Below are positions 22,800 to 34,170 of a stretch of 64,000 bases of DNA, in pieces. How positions within the stretch are numbered: the stretch's first letter is position 1; each line of letters starts with the position of its first letter. The DNA is from Ailanthus altissimus (taxonomy: Eukaryota > Streptophyta > Magnoliopsida > Sapindales > Simaroubaceae). The DNA lies in NCBI GenBank assembly GCA_946807835.1, contig OX327697.1:14828001-14892000 (forward strand). Reading direction: 5' to 3'. The notes under the pieces are model-generated. The model worked only from the letters and a program-made list of their open reading frames with translations, ran no database searches and was not told where the DNA came from. Position numbers and translations under genes: made by a program.

Positions 22800-23725
22800 T
22801 GGTAAGAACTCTGAACAATGGGTTCTTGATTCTAGTTGCACTTTTTATATGTATCCACACAAGTCTTGGTTTACAAATTTCCAGCCTATTAGTAGTGGTA
22901 AGATCTTAATGGGTAATGACATTGCATGTCAGATGATGGGAATTGGTAGTATTAAACTTAGGCTACATGATGAGCGAGTGAGAGAGTTGATAGATGTTAG
23001 GTATGTTCCTGACTTGAAGAGAAACTTGATCTCACTAAGGACTCTAGACCAAAATAGGTGTTCCATCAAGATCGACGTAGAAATTTTAAGAGTTTGAAAG
23101 GTTCCATGTTGGTGATGAGAGAAGAAAAACACAAAGGGGTTTATATGCTTAAGGATGAAGTCATAAGTGGTTTTGCATTATTCTCTGTAGATGATGAGAG
23201 TATGCAAACTAATTTGTGGCATCTTAGACTGGCACACTTAGGCGAGAGAAACCTAAAGGAGTTATTTAGTCAAAAGGCATTTGGAGAAGACAAGTTCCAG
23301 CCCTTAGAGTTTTGTGAGCATTGTGTGCTTAGGAAAGCACATAAGGTAAGGTTTAGTACCGGTGAACACAAGACTAGGGGGACTCTTGACTACATACACT
23401 CAGATCTTTGGGGACCAACTCAGACAGCTACTCGCAGTGGTGCCAAGTATTTTCTCAACTTGATTGATGACTATTCAAGAAAGCTGTGGGTCTATGTGTT
23501 GAAGAGCAAGGATCAAGCCTTTGAAGTATTCAAGACTTGAAAGATTCTTGTTGAGAATCAGACTGGTAAAAGGGTAAAGAGGCTAAGGACTAACAACTAT
23601 CTCGAATTTTGCAACAGATAATTTGATGGATTTTGTGCCAAGCATGGGATTGCAAGGCATAGAACAGTAAGATCAACACCACCACAGTAGGTTTTGTGCC
23701 AAGTATGAGATTGCAAGGCATAATA
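22800..23725 (+). pseudogene. Copia protease and integrase remnant
   Basis: At about 22810 the protease active-site region reads WVLDSSCTFYMYP (the usual form is D-S-G-C). 23058-23540 is open for 160 codons and encodes the GAG-pre-integrase zinc motif (LWHLRLAHLGERNL, then FCEHCVLRKAH). It then encodes the start of the integrase core with LDYIHSDLWGP and FLNLIDDYSRKLWVY, containing the first catalytic Asp region. The second Asp and Glu region decays after 23560. Polymerase is absent. A 33-bp segment (TTTTGTGCCAAG..) is repeated at 23630 and 23692, next to the junction with the 3' LTR. Confidence 0.87.
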
Positions 23726-23741
23726 TTAATTATTTATTTTA

Positions 23742-24411
23742 TGTGAGAATATTGATTGAAAATCATCAGAATATGATTTGGAGAGTAAGCCAATTGCGTA
23801 GGGTGCGTACGGATCGAAGACGGACGTGAAAGGAGGCGAAAAATGAAGAAAGGCGCACCAAGCGCCAGCACCGCGGCCACCAGGTGTAGGTGCCGTGGCA
23901 CCCAATCCAGCAACTGAGCGCCGCGGCGCTGGAGACGAGAACAGTATCCCGAAATAAGGAAACTTCCTTATTTCATCTCCCACTTATTTCAGGACTCCCT
24001 AATACGACTCCCATATGTATAGGGTAAATCTAGGTCGTCCCAAAGCCTATATAAAAGCTATCAATTGACTTATAAACACATCTTTGTGATCAAGGAATAA
24101 TCTTTGTGATAGGTTAAGAAATCTTAGTGATCATCAATAATCTTTGTGGTTCTTTGTGAGAGAAAATCTTTAGAGTGTAAGAGAGAATTTTATTTGTGAT
24201 CTTTCTTGTAAAAGGCATGACTTTGTGAGTGCCTTATGATTCATAATAAGAGAAGAGTGTGATCTTGATCCGCCGTAGACGTAGGCAAGTTACCGAACTA
24301 TGTAATTCTTTGCGTATTCTTCTTCTACCCCTTCTCTCTTTGTTCCTTAATTATTTGTTCCGCATATATTACTCTGGTGATTTTGCTTGTTTGTATGCTT
24401 CCGCTTCAACA
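23742..24411 (+). repeat. 3' LTR of the copia element
   Basis: Same ends and TATA box (about 24047-24057) as the 5' LTR, with a shorter GC-rich block at 23855-23940. No polypurine tract precedes it. The sequence before it is AT-rich and follows the integrase fragment directly, in line with an internal deletion. Confidence 0.9.
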
Positions 24412-24519
24412 TTTTAATTTAACTATATTGTTTAATTATATTATTTATTATCTTTTGTAAATAAATAATATAAGTGGCTATGCATTATAAAATAATAAAT
24501 AAATAAATAAATAACTAAT

Positions 24520-24690
24520 ATAGGGTGGGGGCAATATCGCCCTCAACATTGTGGGCGAAATTGCTACTCCCCCAATATTGCTCCGAGCTATATTGGGGGC
24601 AATATTGCTCCCCAAGCTTCTATGTCGTACAACCTATCATGCAAGTTATTTTGAGCACCCCCAATATTGCTCTAACAATGTGCACTGACA
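24520..24690. repeat. Palindromic GCAATATTG cluster
   Basis: GGGGGCAATAT, CCCCCAATATTGCTCC, GGGGGCAATATTGCTCCCC and ACCCCCAATATTGCTC occur within 170 bp in both orientations. This can fold into long hairpins. No transposon family is recognised. Confidence 0.65.
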
Positions 24691-24849
24691 GATTGCGTGC
24701 AACATATTGTGTAATATTTTTTGAGTTTTCTCTCCTGTTCATATCCATAAAAGTCACCATTTAATTACATTATACAATGTATTTATTTTCAAATACTTGT
24801 ATGATATTATATGTATGTTCTATCACCATACATTTATTAAAATAGCAAA

Positions 24850-26380
24850 AAAAATCGTCTCAATCGTCCTTATGGTCGTATGAGGACGTTTAGGGAGGCC
24901 CTGGATTGGTGTGATTTTTTGGATTTAGGTTTTAAGGGTAACCCTTTTACATGGTAGAAGAGGAGGATGTTGGGAGATAATATCCTTGAAAGGTTGGATC
25001 GGGCGGTATGTTCATTGGAATGGCATAATCTTTTCTTGGCTTCTACAGCGCTCCACTTAGCAGTGTGGAAGTTAGACCATCGCCCTCTTTTGATTTCAGT
25101 TTATGGCAATTGCACCAAAGAGCTTGACAAATTGAGGAATAGGCAGTTTATATTTAAAGAACTTTGGATAGGTAATATAGAGTGCAAGGGTATTATTGGG
25201 GAGCTTTGGGCTTCAGGTATAGAAGCAAGTACATTGGATGATGTGTAAATGATGTTAAATGGATGCGGCAATGTGCTTCAATCTTGAGGGAAGAAGACCT
25301 TTAGGGAACTAAAAGTTCAATTCAGCTTCTTAAAAAGCAACTTGTTGAATTGATTGAGGTGGCTCCTATTATTGATATGAATGCTGTAAGAAGAATAGAG
25401 AAGCAGTTTTCTAGGTTGTATGATCGTAATGAGACGTACTGACGTCAGTGGTCGAGGATTCTATGGTTAAAGGGCAGGGATTGGAACTCTAAAATTTTCC
25501 AAATGAAGGCTAGTCAAAGACATAATAAGAATGAAATAAAGGGCCTTTATGATAAAGAGAGGCGGTGGAGAGATGTTCCAGGGGATTTTGGTACTGTAAT
25601 TTTTGAGTATTTTGCTAATGGTTAGCAGTAAGGCAGGTTGACGAGGTTGTTATGGATTCTATGCTGGGTGTTTTGAAGGTAAAGGTGGAAGAGGCAAAGG
25701 TGAAGGTCAAAGAGGCAAATAATTTTCTTTTGATGAAACTGTTTGAAGGGGAAGGGCTTTTGACCAAATGTACCCAATTAAGTCATTTGCCATTGATGGC
25801 ATGCCTTGACATATTTTTCTAGAAGTATTGGCATATAATGTTTTTTTTTTTTTTTGGTGGGACGGGAGAACCATATGAAAGAGTTGAGTAGAAGTTTTTT
25901 TTTTTGGGAGAAATTATTATAATTACTTTATCTGACATATGACAAAGTTGAGTAGAAGCTTTATTTTTTTCTAGAAAATCCTTATAATTACTTTACAAAA
26001 GCGGTAATGGATAGATTAAGGTTTCAAAAAGATTGGGTGGAGAAAATTATGTAGTGTATTACGACAGTTTCTTAAGTAACCAGATATTTACAACTTTCTA
26101 AAAGTTTGAGACAAGGAGACCTACTTTCACCCTATTTATTCCTTTCGTGTGAATATAGGTTATAGGCTCTCTTAGCTTAGGTTAAGAGTAATGGTTTACT
26201 AATAGAGTTAGGTGTTGCTCCCTCTTACCCGCCTATTACTCATTTATTTTTCGCGAATGATAACTTTTTATTCTATAGGGGGAGATTAGAAGATTGCAGA
26301 ATTATTAAACCACTGTTGTTGTGTTATGAGAAAGCTTCAGGACAGGTTGTTAACTATTCCAAATCAATTGTGGCTTAGAC
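24850..26380 (+). mobile_element. LINE (non-LTR retrotransposon) remnant
   Basis: About 24890-25110 encodes the end of an apurinic-type endonuclease, including GFKGNPFTW in one frame and ILERLDRAVCSLEWH and KLDHRPLLISV in the open stretch 24967-25248. The last matches the S-D-H-x-P-L active-site block. About 26090-26370 encodes reverse transcriptase motifs: LRQGDLLSPYLFLSC, then THLFFANDNFLFY, where the F-A-D-D box has become F-A-N-D. The region between is much too short for a full LINE, so there is an internal deletion around 25650-26000. A short tandem duplication lies at 25876-26000. Frames are broken throughout. Confidence 0.82.
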
Positions 26381-26475
26381 AACACAGCCTAGCACAGCAC
26401 ATGAGCGTGCCTAGCCATGTCTTGCTGGGCCTGGCATAGGCCTATCACAGGCTCAGCACGACATATCTCGTGGGG
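26381..26475. other. GC-rich short-repeat segment
   Basis: Blocks such as CCTAGCACAGCACATGAG, GGGCCTGGCATAGGCC and CAGGCTCAGCACGAC form partial palindromes. Similar GGCCTGGCA-type sequence occurs in some plant DNA transposon ends, but I cannot assign it. Confidence 0.35.
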
Positions 26476-26605
26476 TGTACCTTTTTGAAAACAAAATTGA
26501 AGTATTTTTATTTTGTTATATTTTAAAGTAATTTTTTTAATAATTTATAATTATTTTTTCTTACAAAATATTTTAAAATTTTAATTGCAATTATTTAATT
26601 TTAAT

Positions 26606-26918
26606 ATTCCCATGTCTATGTCTCATTACAGACAAGACTCTAACTCTTGGATCTGCTTAATATTATAACCAGCTAACACTTAATTATGCTAATATTTAGC
26701 ATTTATATCTCTCAGCGTGGCTAACTATAAGCCCTTATCTAAACTCCTTCAGATCTAATCCGAACTCCTTTAGATCTATAATCTCTGTAACGTAACATTG
26801 CATAATACCATATAGATAGATATTAGTGATTTAATGGGAATGTACACTTATATAAATACACAAGTATATATACATTCTGGAATGGCACGTAAGCACCGAC
26901 CTTAATAGACCTGACATG
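26606..26918. mobile_element. Fragment C of the TGTTGG/CCAACA LTR family
   Basis: It matches the last 310 bp or so of copy A: GACTCTAACTCTTGGATCTG, then AATGTACACTTATAT, and the end GGAATGGCACGTAAGCACCG. The other 1.8 kb of the LTR is missing. It has the same orientation as copies A, B, D and E. Confidence 0.8.
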
Positions 26919-27433
26919 GCGAAACCCTACAGGTTGCATTGGTTCTCACACTGACATGGTAGACTCTATAAAGATATGACCTAGTCCTTAAAAATGGGTT
27001 TTAGTCTCTTCACCCCTATGAGTTCAAGAGTAAGGCCCACCATATATCTGAAGATCTCTTAGAGTCCAATAAACTTGATATTGCAAATTTACTTTGGCTA
27101 TCTCGAAAAAGGCAGCAGCACAATAAATAATGGAGAGGACACGTGCCTTAGGGTACATGTAAATGTGTATGAATAATGCATGTTGATTAAAGATGTTTCC
27201 TATATAGAAAAAGAAACTATGGTTGTAGGTCGTAGGAGCCTTAGTTTTAAATAGAAAGAGGGATAAGCCTCATGGGTTTTGTGTATGTAATTTGGCAATT
27301 TACCTATATGAATGTAGGCTTTGGAATATACACAGAACTGCTATTGTAATAAGGAAAACACCTAGAGACGTGTTGCTATATTTGTAAATGATGACTTAAG
27401 ATGAAACCTAGTGTTTATATTCCCCCAAGGTTT

Positions 27434-28770
27434 TGATAAATGCGTTTTATATATCATATTTTGATTCCTTAAACTTGATAATTGCTCAATATAAGTATGA
27501 ATATATGACTTTTTATATATATTATTGTTATTTTATAGGTTTCAACAAAGTGACGCATCAAGAAGAGCAAAAATTAAAGAAAATGGGAAAAACAATCATT
27601 TCTAAAATATCAAGCTGTGGCCTCGAAGCAAGAATTGGAAGAAAAAAGTTCAAGCTTTAAGGCCCCAACCCTAAATCATCCAGAAGCTTAGGCTTGCAGC
27701 CCCACTTCATCTAGAAACTTAGTGCCCTAGCTTCAAGTCTTCTTAGTCACAGCCCCACCAGCAAATTAAGATTACCCTAAATTTTACCCTATTTGGAACC
27801 TATAAATAGAAACCCAAATGCCACTATTGAGGGAGAGGATAATGGGAGCGCAAAGGGGTTTTGAGATAGAATGTATAAGGAAGATTGAGCTAATTTCTAG
27901 AGAGAGGAACTTGAAGGTTGAAGATTCTTGATGGATTCAAGCTTGAAGATCCTTTCCATAAGATTTCTTCATCCTTATCTCTTTTTCCTTGTTTAATTGA
28001 GATTTGTATTACAAATATTATTTGTTTAAACATATTTGCAACTATGAATTTTTTAATGATTTAGTTATGATTATATTATGTATGGCTAAACTTTCATTCT
28101 AAGGTTTGATGTAGCTCACTATTAATACTATGTTTGGATTATTTAATTAATTATTAACTTAGTAAAGTTCAAATCATTTATTTTTATCTTTGTTTAATGC
28201 TTCTAATTTGTTAGAAAATAAATTAGTTGACTTAGATGTATGAATTTAATGCTCGGGAGAGATTGATTCGTTCATTGGAATTATGAAACATAACCTTAGT
28301 TTTATTGAGCCAAAAAGGTATTAGCTCTTTGGTATTCACTTTAAGGTTTGTTTAATAAATGTATAGATAGATAAGTTAGATAGAGATATCAACTTAAATG
28401 TGTATGCATAAAATTTGATTCGGCGTTCGAGAGAGATAATGAGATAATCTTAATCCTTTTATTAATGAATTGAAATGAATTAGTTAATAATTACCAAACA
28501 GGAAGAATATAGAAAGAATAGAGTGAAATTAAAACCTTAAGATCCTATTTATTATAGATTTTCCATCTCATAAATTGTCAATTTGTTTAGCTTAGTTTCA
28601 TTTATTTTTCATAATTCTAGAATTAAGGTAGCCTAGATAAAATTATATTGTGAACATTCATAGTAATTAACATTAATTTGAAAAAACAATCCTCATGAAA
28701 CGATACTTACTCATTACTTGATTACTTACTCATGACTCGTGTACTTGCAATTTTGTATCTACTTGTGTCA
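27434..28770 (+). repeat. 5' LTR of the nested Athila-like element
   Basis: Begins TGATAAATGCG and ends near ACTTGTGTCA, about 15 bp before the primer site. A TATA box CTATAAATAG lies at 27800-27809. The 75-codon open stretch at 27433-27660 is inside the LTR and is not a gene. Confidence 0.75.
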
Positions 28771-28784
28771 CACCAACAAGTTTT

Positions 28785-28805
28785 TGGCACTATGGCCAGA
28801 GATTG
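28785..28805 (+). other. Primer-binding site of the nested Athila-like element
   Basis: TGGCACTATGGCCAGAGATTG is a decayed form of the TGGCGCCGTTGCCGGGGATTG site of Athila/Tat elements. Confidence 0.75.
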
Positions 28806-29249
28806 TAGTTTTTGAGTTCTTACTAATATTGTGGTTAAGTGACTTGATCTTATTTTAGGTATTTTTTTTATTTTGTTGAGTTTTAGTTGTTTTGGTTGTT
28901 TTAAAGGTGTATGAGGAGAGCTAGTAGCTAAAAGTAAAGTGTACTTTGTAGAGGCTTAAAAGAGAATGAAAAGACAAAGCTCAGGGTATAGCTGGAGAAG
29001 GCAACAACCAATAACCATAGGCCTAGCTAGATTATTTCAAGCCAATGGTTAATGTTAATTATTCAGGGATTTACCATCAAGAAATCAATACCAACAATTT
29101 TGAGTTGAAGCTGGCTCTCATTAGCATGGTAAAAAAAATCAACATGATAGATTGCCAAGTAAAGACCCCCAGTGTTCATCTTTCTATGTTCTTAGAGATT
29201 TGTAACACTATCAAGATGAATAGAGTAACGAAAAACATCATTTGGTTGT

Positions 29250-30480
29250 ACTTGTTCCCTTTCTCTAATGGTTAAGGTGATGGGTTGGCTCTAATATTTG
29301 CAACTGGATAGCATTGCAACACAGAAGGATTTTGCTCAAATTGTTTTTACTAAGTTCTTATCTCTACTGAATCCTTCTCAACTTAGGGGAGAAATCACAT
29401 AATTCCGGCAAATGGATTTTAAGCCTTGTTATGAAGCATGGGAGTGATTTAAAGATCTTATTTAGAAGTGCCTACAGCATGGATACCAAGATTGGTTCCA
29501 AATCTAACTATTCTACAATTAGTTGAATAGACAAATAAGAATTATTATAGATGTGCAGTTTGTGGTACTTTGTTATCCAAAACAGCTTATGAAGCTCATA
29601 TTAGTTGGAAGAGATGGCATGTAACAACTATCAATTTCCCAATGAGAGGTCTATTGTGAGGAAGGCCGTGCGATATCATGAATTTAATCCTTTGGTTGCA
29701 CTTTTAGCTTAAGTCTTAACCTTAGCTAATCAAATTTCTACACTAAATGCTAGAGAGGTTTCACCAAGCAAAGATCTGGAGATGGTTGCTAATATGTCTT
29801 AACCTGCAACAAGTCCATTATGTTAACAACTGAAATCAATTACCGAGATAACAACTTGCTTACATATTATCATTCGAGACCTCGCAATCATGAGAACTTT
29901 GTATATGGCAATTCAAGAAATATGTTACAACCTCTACGTGGATTTAATCAACCAATAGCTGAGAAGAAGCCTTCACTAGAAGACATTTTAAACTATTTTA
30001 TTATTGTGATAACGGAAAGGTTTAACAAGGACAAGGCCCAACTTGATAGCATTGAAACCCATTGCACCAACATGCCACTATGAAGCCCTTAGAGGTACAA
30101 ATTTAGTCAATTTACCAACGCAATCAAAGGCCAATCATCAGGGAAGTTTTCAAGTGACACGAAGACTAATCCAAATGAGCATTGTAAAGCTATCACTCTT
30201 AAGAGTAGTAAAGAAGTAGAAGCTCCAGAACCAAAGGTGATTAAAGACAAAGAGGAAAGGTTACTGTAGAATCGTCCAAGGTAAATCCAAAATCCAACTT
30301 TATTACTTTTCTATACAATCCTCCTATTATTACTTCCCCCATTGTCGTATCCTCAAATAGTTTTGTTAAAAAAAGAAGTTGGATGTACAATTCTCTGAAT
30401 TCCTTGATATTTCCACAAAAATTCACATAAACTTTCCTTTTATAGATGTCGTGGAGCAAATGCTGAATTATGTGAAGTTT
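29250..30480 (+). pseudogene. Athila-like gag remnant
   Basis: Peptides in shifting frames include MDFKPCYEAWE near 29410, WFQIQLFYN near 29490 and the decayed 'NNYQWP' area near 29620, all conserved in Athila gag. 29820-30083 is open for 87 codons and ends with the acidic and basic spacer. AITLKSSKEVEAPEP near 30190 corresponds to the AITLRSGKE block before the protease. A further piece, FSEFLDISTKIHINFPF near 30385, is the gag end and matches one at 48965 in another element. Stops and frameshifts are frequent. Confidence 0.78.
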
Positions 30481-30589
30481 ATGAATAAGGTGATGTTAAG
30501 GAAAAGAATATTAGAGAATTATGAAACAATTAAGCTTATAAAATAATATAATGTGATTCTTCAACAAAAGTTGCCATAAAAGTAAAAAA

Positions 30590-30975
30590 GGAACCCAAGA
30601 GATTCACAATCCCTTGCACTATTGGTGATTCAACTTTTGAAAAAACTTTATGTGACCTTGGATTTAACATCAATCTCATGCCTCTATCCATTTTTCAAAA
30701 ATTAGGACTGTGAGAAGTAAAGCTTGCCACAATTGTTTTGCAGCTTGCGGATATATCTCTCATGTATCCATAGTGCATCATCAAAAATGTATTGGTAAAG
30801 GTTAATAAGTTCATACTTCTAATAAATTTTGTTGTTCTTGACATGGAGGAAGATTGAGAGATCCCGATCATTCTCGGTTGACCATTTTTAGCTATCATGA
30901 GAGCTCTAATTAACATGGGAAAAAGAGAATCAATAGTACAAGTGCAAGATAAAATAGTAACTTTCAAGTCTTTAA
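30590..30975 (+). pseudogene. Retroviral-type aspartic protease remnant
   Basis: The plus strand encodes [20 protein letters not shown] followed by [10 protein letters not shown], the protease active-site region. The usual D-L-G-A motif is altered to D-L-G-F. Later blocks (VLQLADISLMYP, then a stop, then VKVNKFILLI) match the flap and the strands of the fold. At least three stops break it. The homologous region of the element at 48936 (49200-49445) is better preserved. Confidence 0.8.
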
Positions 30976-31189
30976 GGAAATAAAACTTCTAAGTGAATCA
31001 GAGGACTATTTCAGGGTTGATAGTGTACATCCAGATCAACAACAATGAGTCCTAAAATTGAAGGGGATAGATGCAATTCTACCCAAAGCTTATGAAAATG
31101 TAAATATGCATAGGACAAGGAATAAGAAACGAAAGGATATAAATATTATGGAAAAGCAAGTAGATACCAACCATCAAGATTCACACTTC

Positions 31190-33304
31190 TGGGCAAGATC
31201 AAATCAAGAAAGTCGAGCTTAATTTTTTAAGATCATCATTTAGCACTATGTAAACCAAGAAAAAGTATTGGCAAGGTCATTAAGCAAACATTAGAGCATC
31301 ACAAGGGAGGAGTGTTCAATGGGAAAAATGCCTCCAATGTGCAATTTAATCCACCATAAATCTAGAATATATCAAGTCAAAGACTAATCAAGCGCTTCTT
31401 AAGAGGCAACCCCAGTTAATTTTTAATATTATTTTTAATTTTTAATTTTTTTTTTCTTTCTAGTTGTGTGTTAAAATATCAATTCAACTCCACATAAAGC
31501 ATGAAAAAAGATCTGATGCAACCTACAAGCCATGGTTTAAGGGAGCTCAAAACAGAAGTAATTATAAAGCCTAGACAACAAGTGGCACTATGGCTCCGAG
31601 GAAGCTAGGCCGTAGTACCAAGACCAACAAACTTGAATCTTTAAAACCCAAGTTATGGCGTTGCGGTGCCCTAAGATCAGACCACAGCGCTAACTTAAGC
31701 ACTTCCTTTTTAAATACTCTCTTAATTTCCCTTAAACACCTTAAATAATTTCTCACTTTTCTCTCTCAAATCTAAATACTCCAAACACCAAATTAACCAA
31801 GAATTCGACATCAATCAACAAGGTTCAAAAGTGGAAATTTGAATTTCAAGTTTTGGAATGCATCACTTGAAGGCTTTGGGCACAAACTCTAACAATAATT
31901 TTGGCCTCTTGATCTGAACACCACAACACTAGGCCATCATCTACCAATGAAGTTTTCTATTCTCATTTTTATTTTTTTTCATTAGGGACAATGTAAATTT
32001 TAAGTTTAGGGAGGAAGATACTTATCGTTGTTTATTTACTACTTTTTTTTCATGCTTGCTCTTTATAATTGCTATTTTTAAATGTTTTATTTTGCGTCCT
32101 ATATTTTTTTTTCGTTGTTAGTATTGGATTGGTTGAATGATTAGTAGTCAATAATATAAAATAAAAAATATTATTTCAATTGCTACATTCTTTTGAAAAA
32201 AATAGTTGTTATAATTGTTTGCATATTTAATCTAATGACAAGTTCGACCTCATTTTGTGACCCCTTGAACTATTAGGCACGTAGTTAGAATCATGTAGTT
32301 AATTTGCTTATTTAGAAGATTTATACCTACAAGAATACCAAGGTCTCCAAATTATTCTATAACATGTTTGAGTATCACTCGAGGAAAAATCCTAGGTTAT
32401 ACATGATTTAGGAAATAGTTTTAGGCTATCATTGGACCGTTTGAGCTTTTCTAGCATACCCTTATATAATTCTTATCCTAGTCACCCTCCTTGAGCCATA
32501 ATACCTTTTTTCTTTGATTAACCACAAAAAATTACACCTTAGCCAAAAATTCTCCTCATAACATCCTTCACACCGTATGCATATTAGTCCTATTAAAATA
32601 TTATACGAATGATTGGGTCTATAGAAATAGGAAGGGGAAAAGAAGAATAAAATTTAGTTTGATTGCTCAAAAAAGTACAAAAGTTTAAGTTTAGGGGAAT
32701 TTAGTTCAATTCAAACAATAAAAACAAAAAAACAAATTTAAAATTTCTTAGCTTAACAAGAAAAAGAAAAGTTTGAGCAACAAATCAACAAAGGAATGAA
32801 GGAATTAAGTTTGGGGGAGACTCAATCAGGGATTACAATGTTTGAAAAGGTTCTAGTATGCTTATGGTATAAGTTAAATTGAAACAGAATCCACTTATCC
32901 TACCCTCACCCTAAGCCCTACATTACAAGCTAAATAAATCCCTAACTGATCTTTAATGATGTGTGCATCTATATTAGTGGAGAGTGATATGAAAAATAAT
33001 CCTATAGAGCTTTATATAAATAAAAATTCATAAAAACCATTTCCTTGACTTGTGTGCCTAAACAAATCAGGGTGTATGTGACTAATGATACTAACTATAC
33101 GCATATACACCAAGCAAGTCACTTATAGGGTAGAACGAATAATGGATTGACATGTTAAATTGTTATGGCATTTAGAATTTTCTTAAGATTTGTAATAAAA
33201 AAATTCTTTGAGACAATTTGTTAATCATTTATTGACCCTGTGTTTTAGTTTTCTTCTTTTAGTTTTTAGTTCTTTAATTTTTAGACGTGTCTCGAGGACG
33301 AGCA
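31190..33304 (+). other. Non-coding 3' region of the nested Athila-like element
   Basis: It starts with a decayed GTCGAG block (31213) and the GCGCTTCTTAAGAGGCAACC block (31392-31411), shared with 59192-59240 and, on minus, 62307-62354. GCGTTGCGGTGCCC and CAGCGCTAAC occur at 31658-31693. TAAGTTTGGGGGAGACTCAA at 32806 resembles a polypurine tract, as does TAAGTTTAGGGGAATT at 32686. It ends with CTCGAGGACGAGCA. I see no reading frame of note. Confidence 0.6.
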
Positions 33305-33515
33305 GGTTTCAAATTGTAAACTATGGTAGATGAAGTAAATACCTATGTTTGAGGTCTTTAAAGTGCTTTTGTGACAATAAAGGATGCAAGAATGACCGAA
33401 AAGGTATATTAGATCTAAGATTTCAATAATACCAAATGGATTACGAGTTGTGAATGATGAATTATTAAAAGTTATATTTAATAACTAGTGTTAAGTGCTC
33501 AATAATGATGAGCAA

Positions 33516-34170
33516 GTCTTACATAATAAATAATAAAGAGGACACCTGTCCTAGGGTGACGTGTATATGTGCATGAGAAATGCAGGATGAGTAAAGACAT
33601 TTCCTATATGGAACAAGCAACTAGAGTTTTAAGTTATTGGACCCTAGTTTTGGAATGGCCAAAAAAGACCTGCCTTGAGGGCTTTGTTCATATGATTAGG
33701 CAATGTACCTATATGAATGTAGGGCTTTGGAACAAACATAGAGTTGCTGTTATAATGGGAAATTTTCTAGAGACATGGTGTTATATTTGTCAAGGATGAC
33801 TAAAGACAAAAACTAGGGTTTGTGTTCCCTAGGGTTTCAGGTTGTAGGTTGCAGTATAAAAAAGTATAAAAACCTATGTTCAAAGGATTTTGAGGTGTTT
33901 TGGTGACAATGCAGGATGTAATAATGACCAAAACGATATATTAGATTTGAGATTTCAATACTGGAAAATGTATTATGAGTTGAGAATGATGAATGATTGG
34001 AAGTTCTCTTTAGTGACTAAAAGTTAAGTAGTAAACAACGATGAATAACAAGTACATGTCATGGGATCCTGCTTAATGATGCTTGATGATATTATTTACG
34101 TGCAATGCAAGGGTTTTATAAGGTTTAGGATTTGTATTAGTTTAAAACATTATGTTTGACCCCTTATCCT
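33516..34170 (-). repeat. LTR copy 2 (3' LTR) of the minus-strand gypsy element
   Basis: Collinear with copy 3 at about 36405-37053 from CTTACATA(A/G)TAAATAATAA to TTAAAACATTATGTTTG, with many substitutions. It directly abuts the right part of copy 1. The 76-codon open stretch 33569-33799 is part of the LTR. Confidence 0.7.

Larger units (their letters stand above)
19046..24411 (+). mobile_element. Ty1/copia retrotransposon, internally deleted, split by a solo LTR
   Basis: The 5' LTR (19046-19759) and 3' LTR (23742-24411) both start TGTGAGAATATTGATTG and end GCTTCCGCTTCAACA. TTTTA flanks both outer ends (19041-19045 and 24412-24416) as a 5-bp target duplication. The order inside is PBS, gag, zinc knuckle, protease, GAG-pre-integrase and integrase core, which is the copia order with integrase before polymerase. 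Reverse transcriptase and RNase H are missing: the sequence jumps from mid-integrase to the 3' LTR. Gag is interrupted at 20290-22488 by a later insertion. Frameshifts make it inactive. Confidence 0.92.
27434..33304 (+). mobile_element. Non-autonomous Athila/Tat-like element (gag and protease only) nested in a gypsy LTR
   Basis: It starts with TGATAAATGC and ends CTCGAGGACGAGCA. GGTTT flanks it on both sides (27429-27433 and 33305-33309), and the interrupted LTR resumes after it, so it is an insertion. The order is LTR (27434 to about 28770), PBS (28785), gag (about 29250-30480), protease (30590-30970) and then a long non-coding 3' region. That region carries the conserved AAGCGCTTCTTAAGAGGCAA block at 31390. 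Reverse transcriptase, RNase H and integrase are absent. No 3' LTR is visible: the sequence stops at the motif that normally precedes the polypurine tract. Confidence 0.8.
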
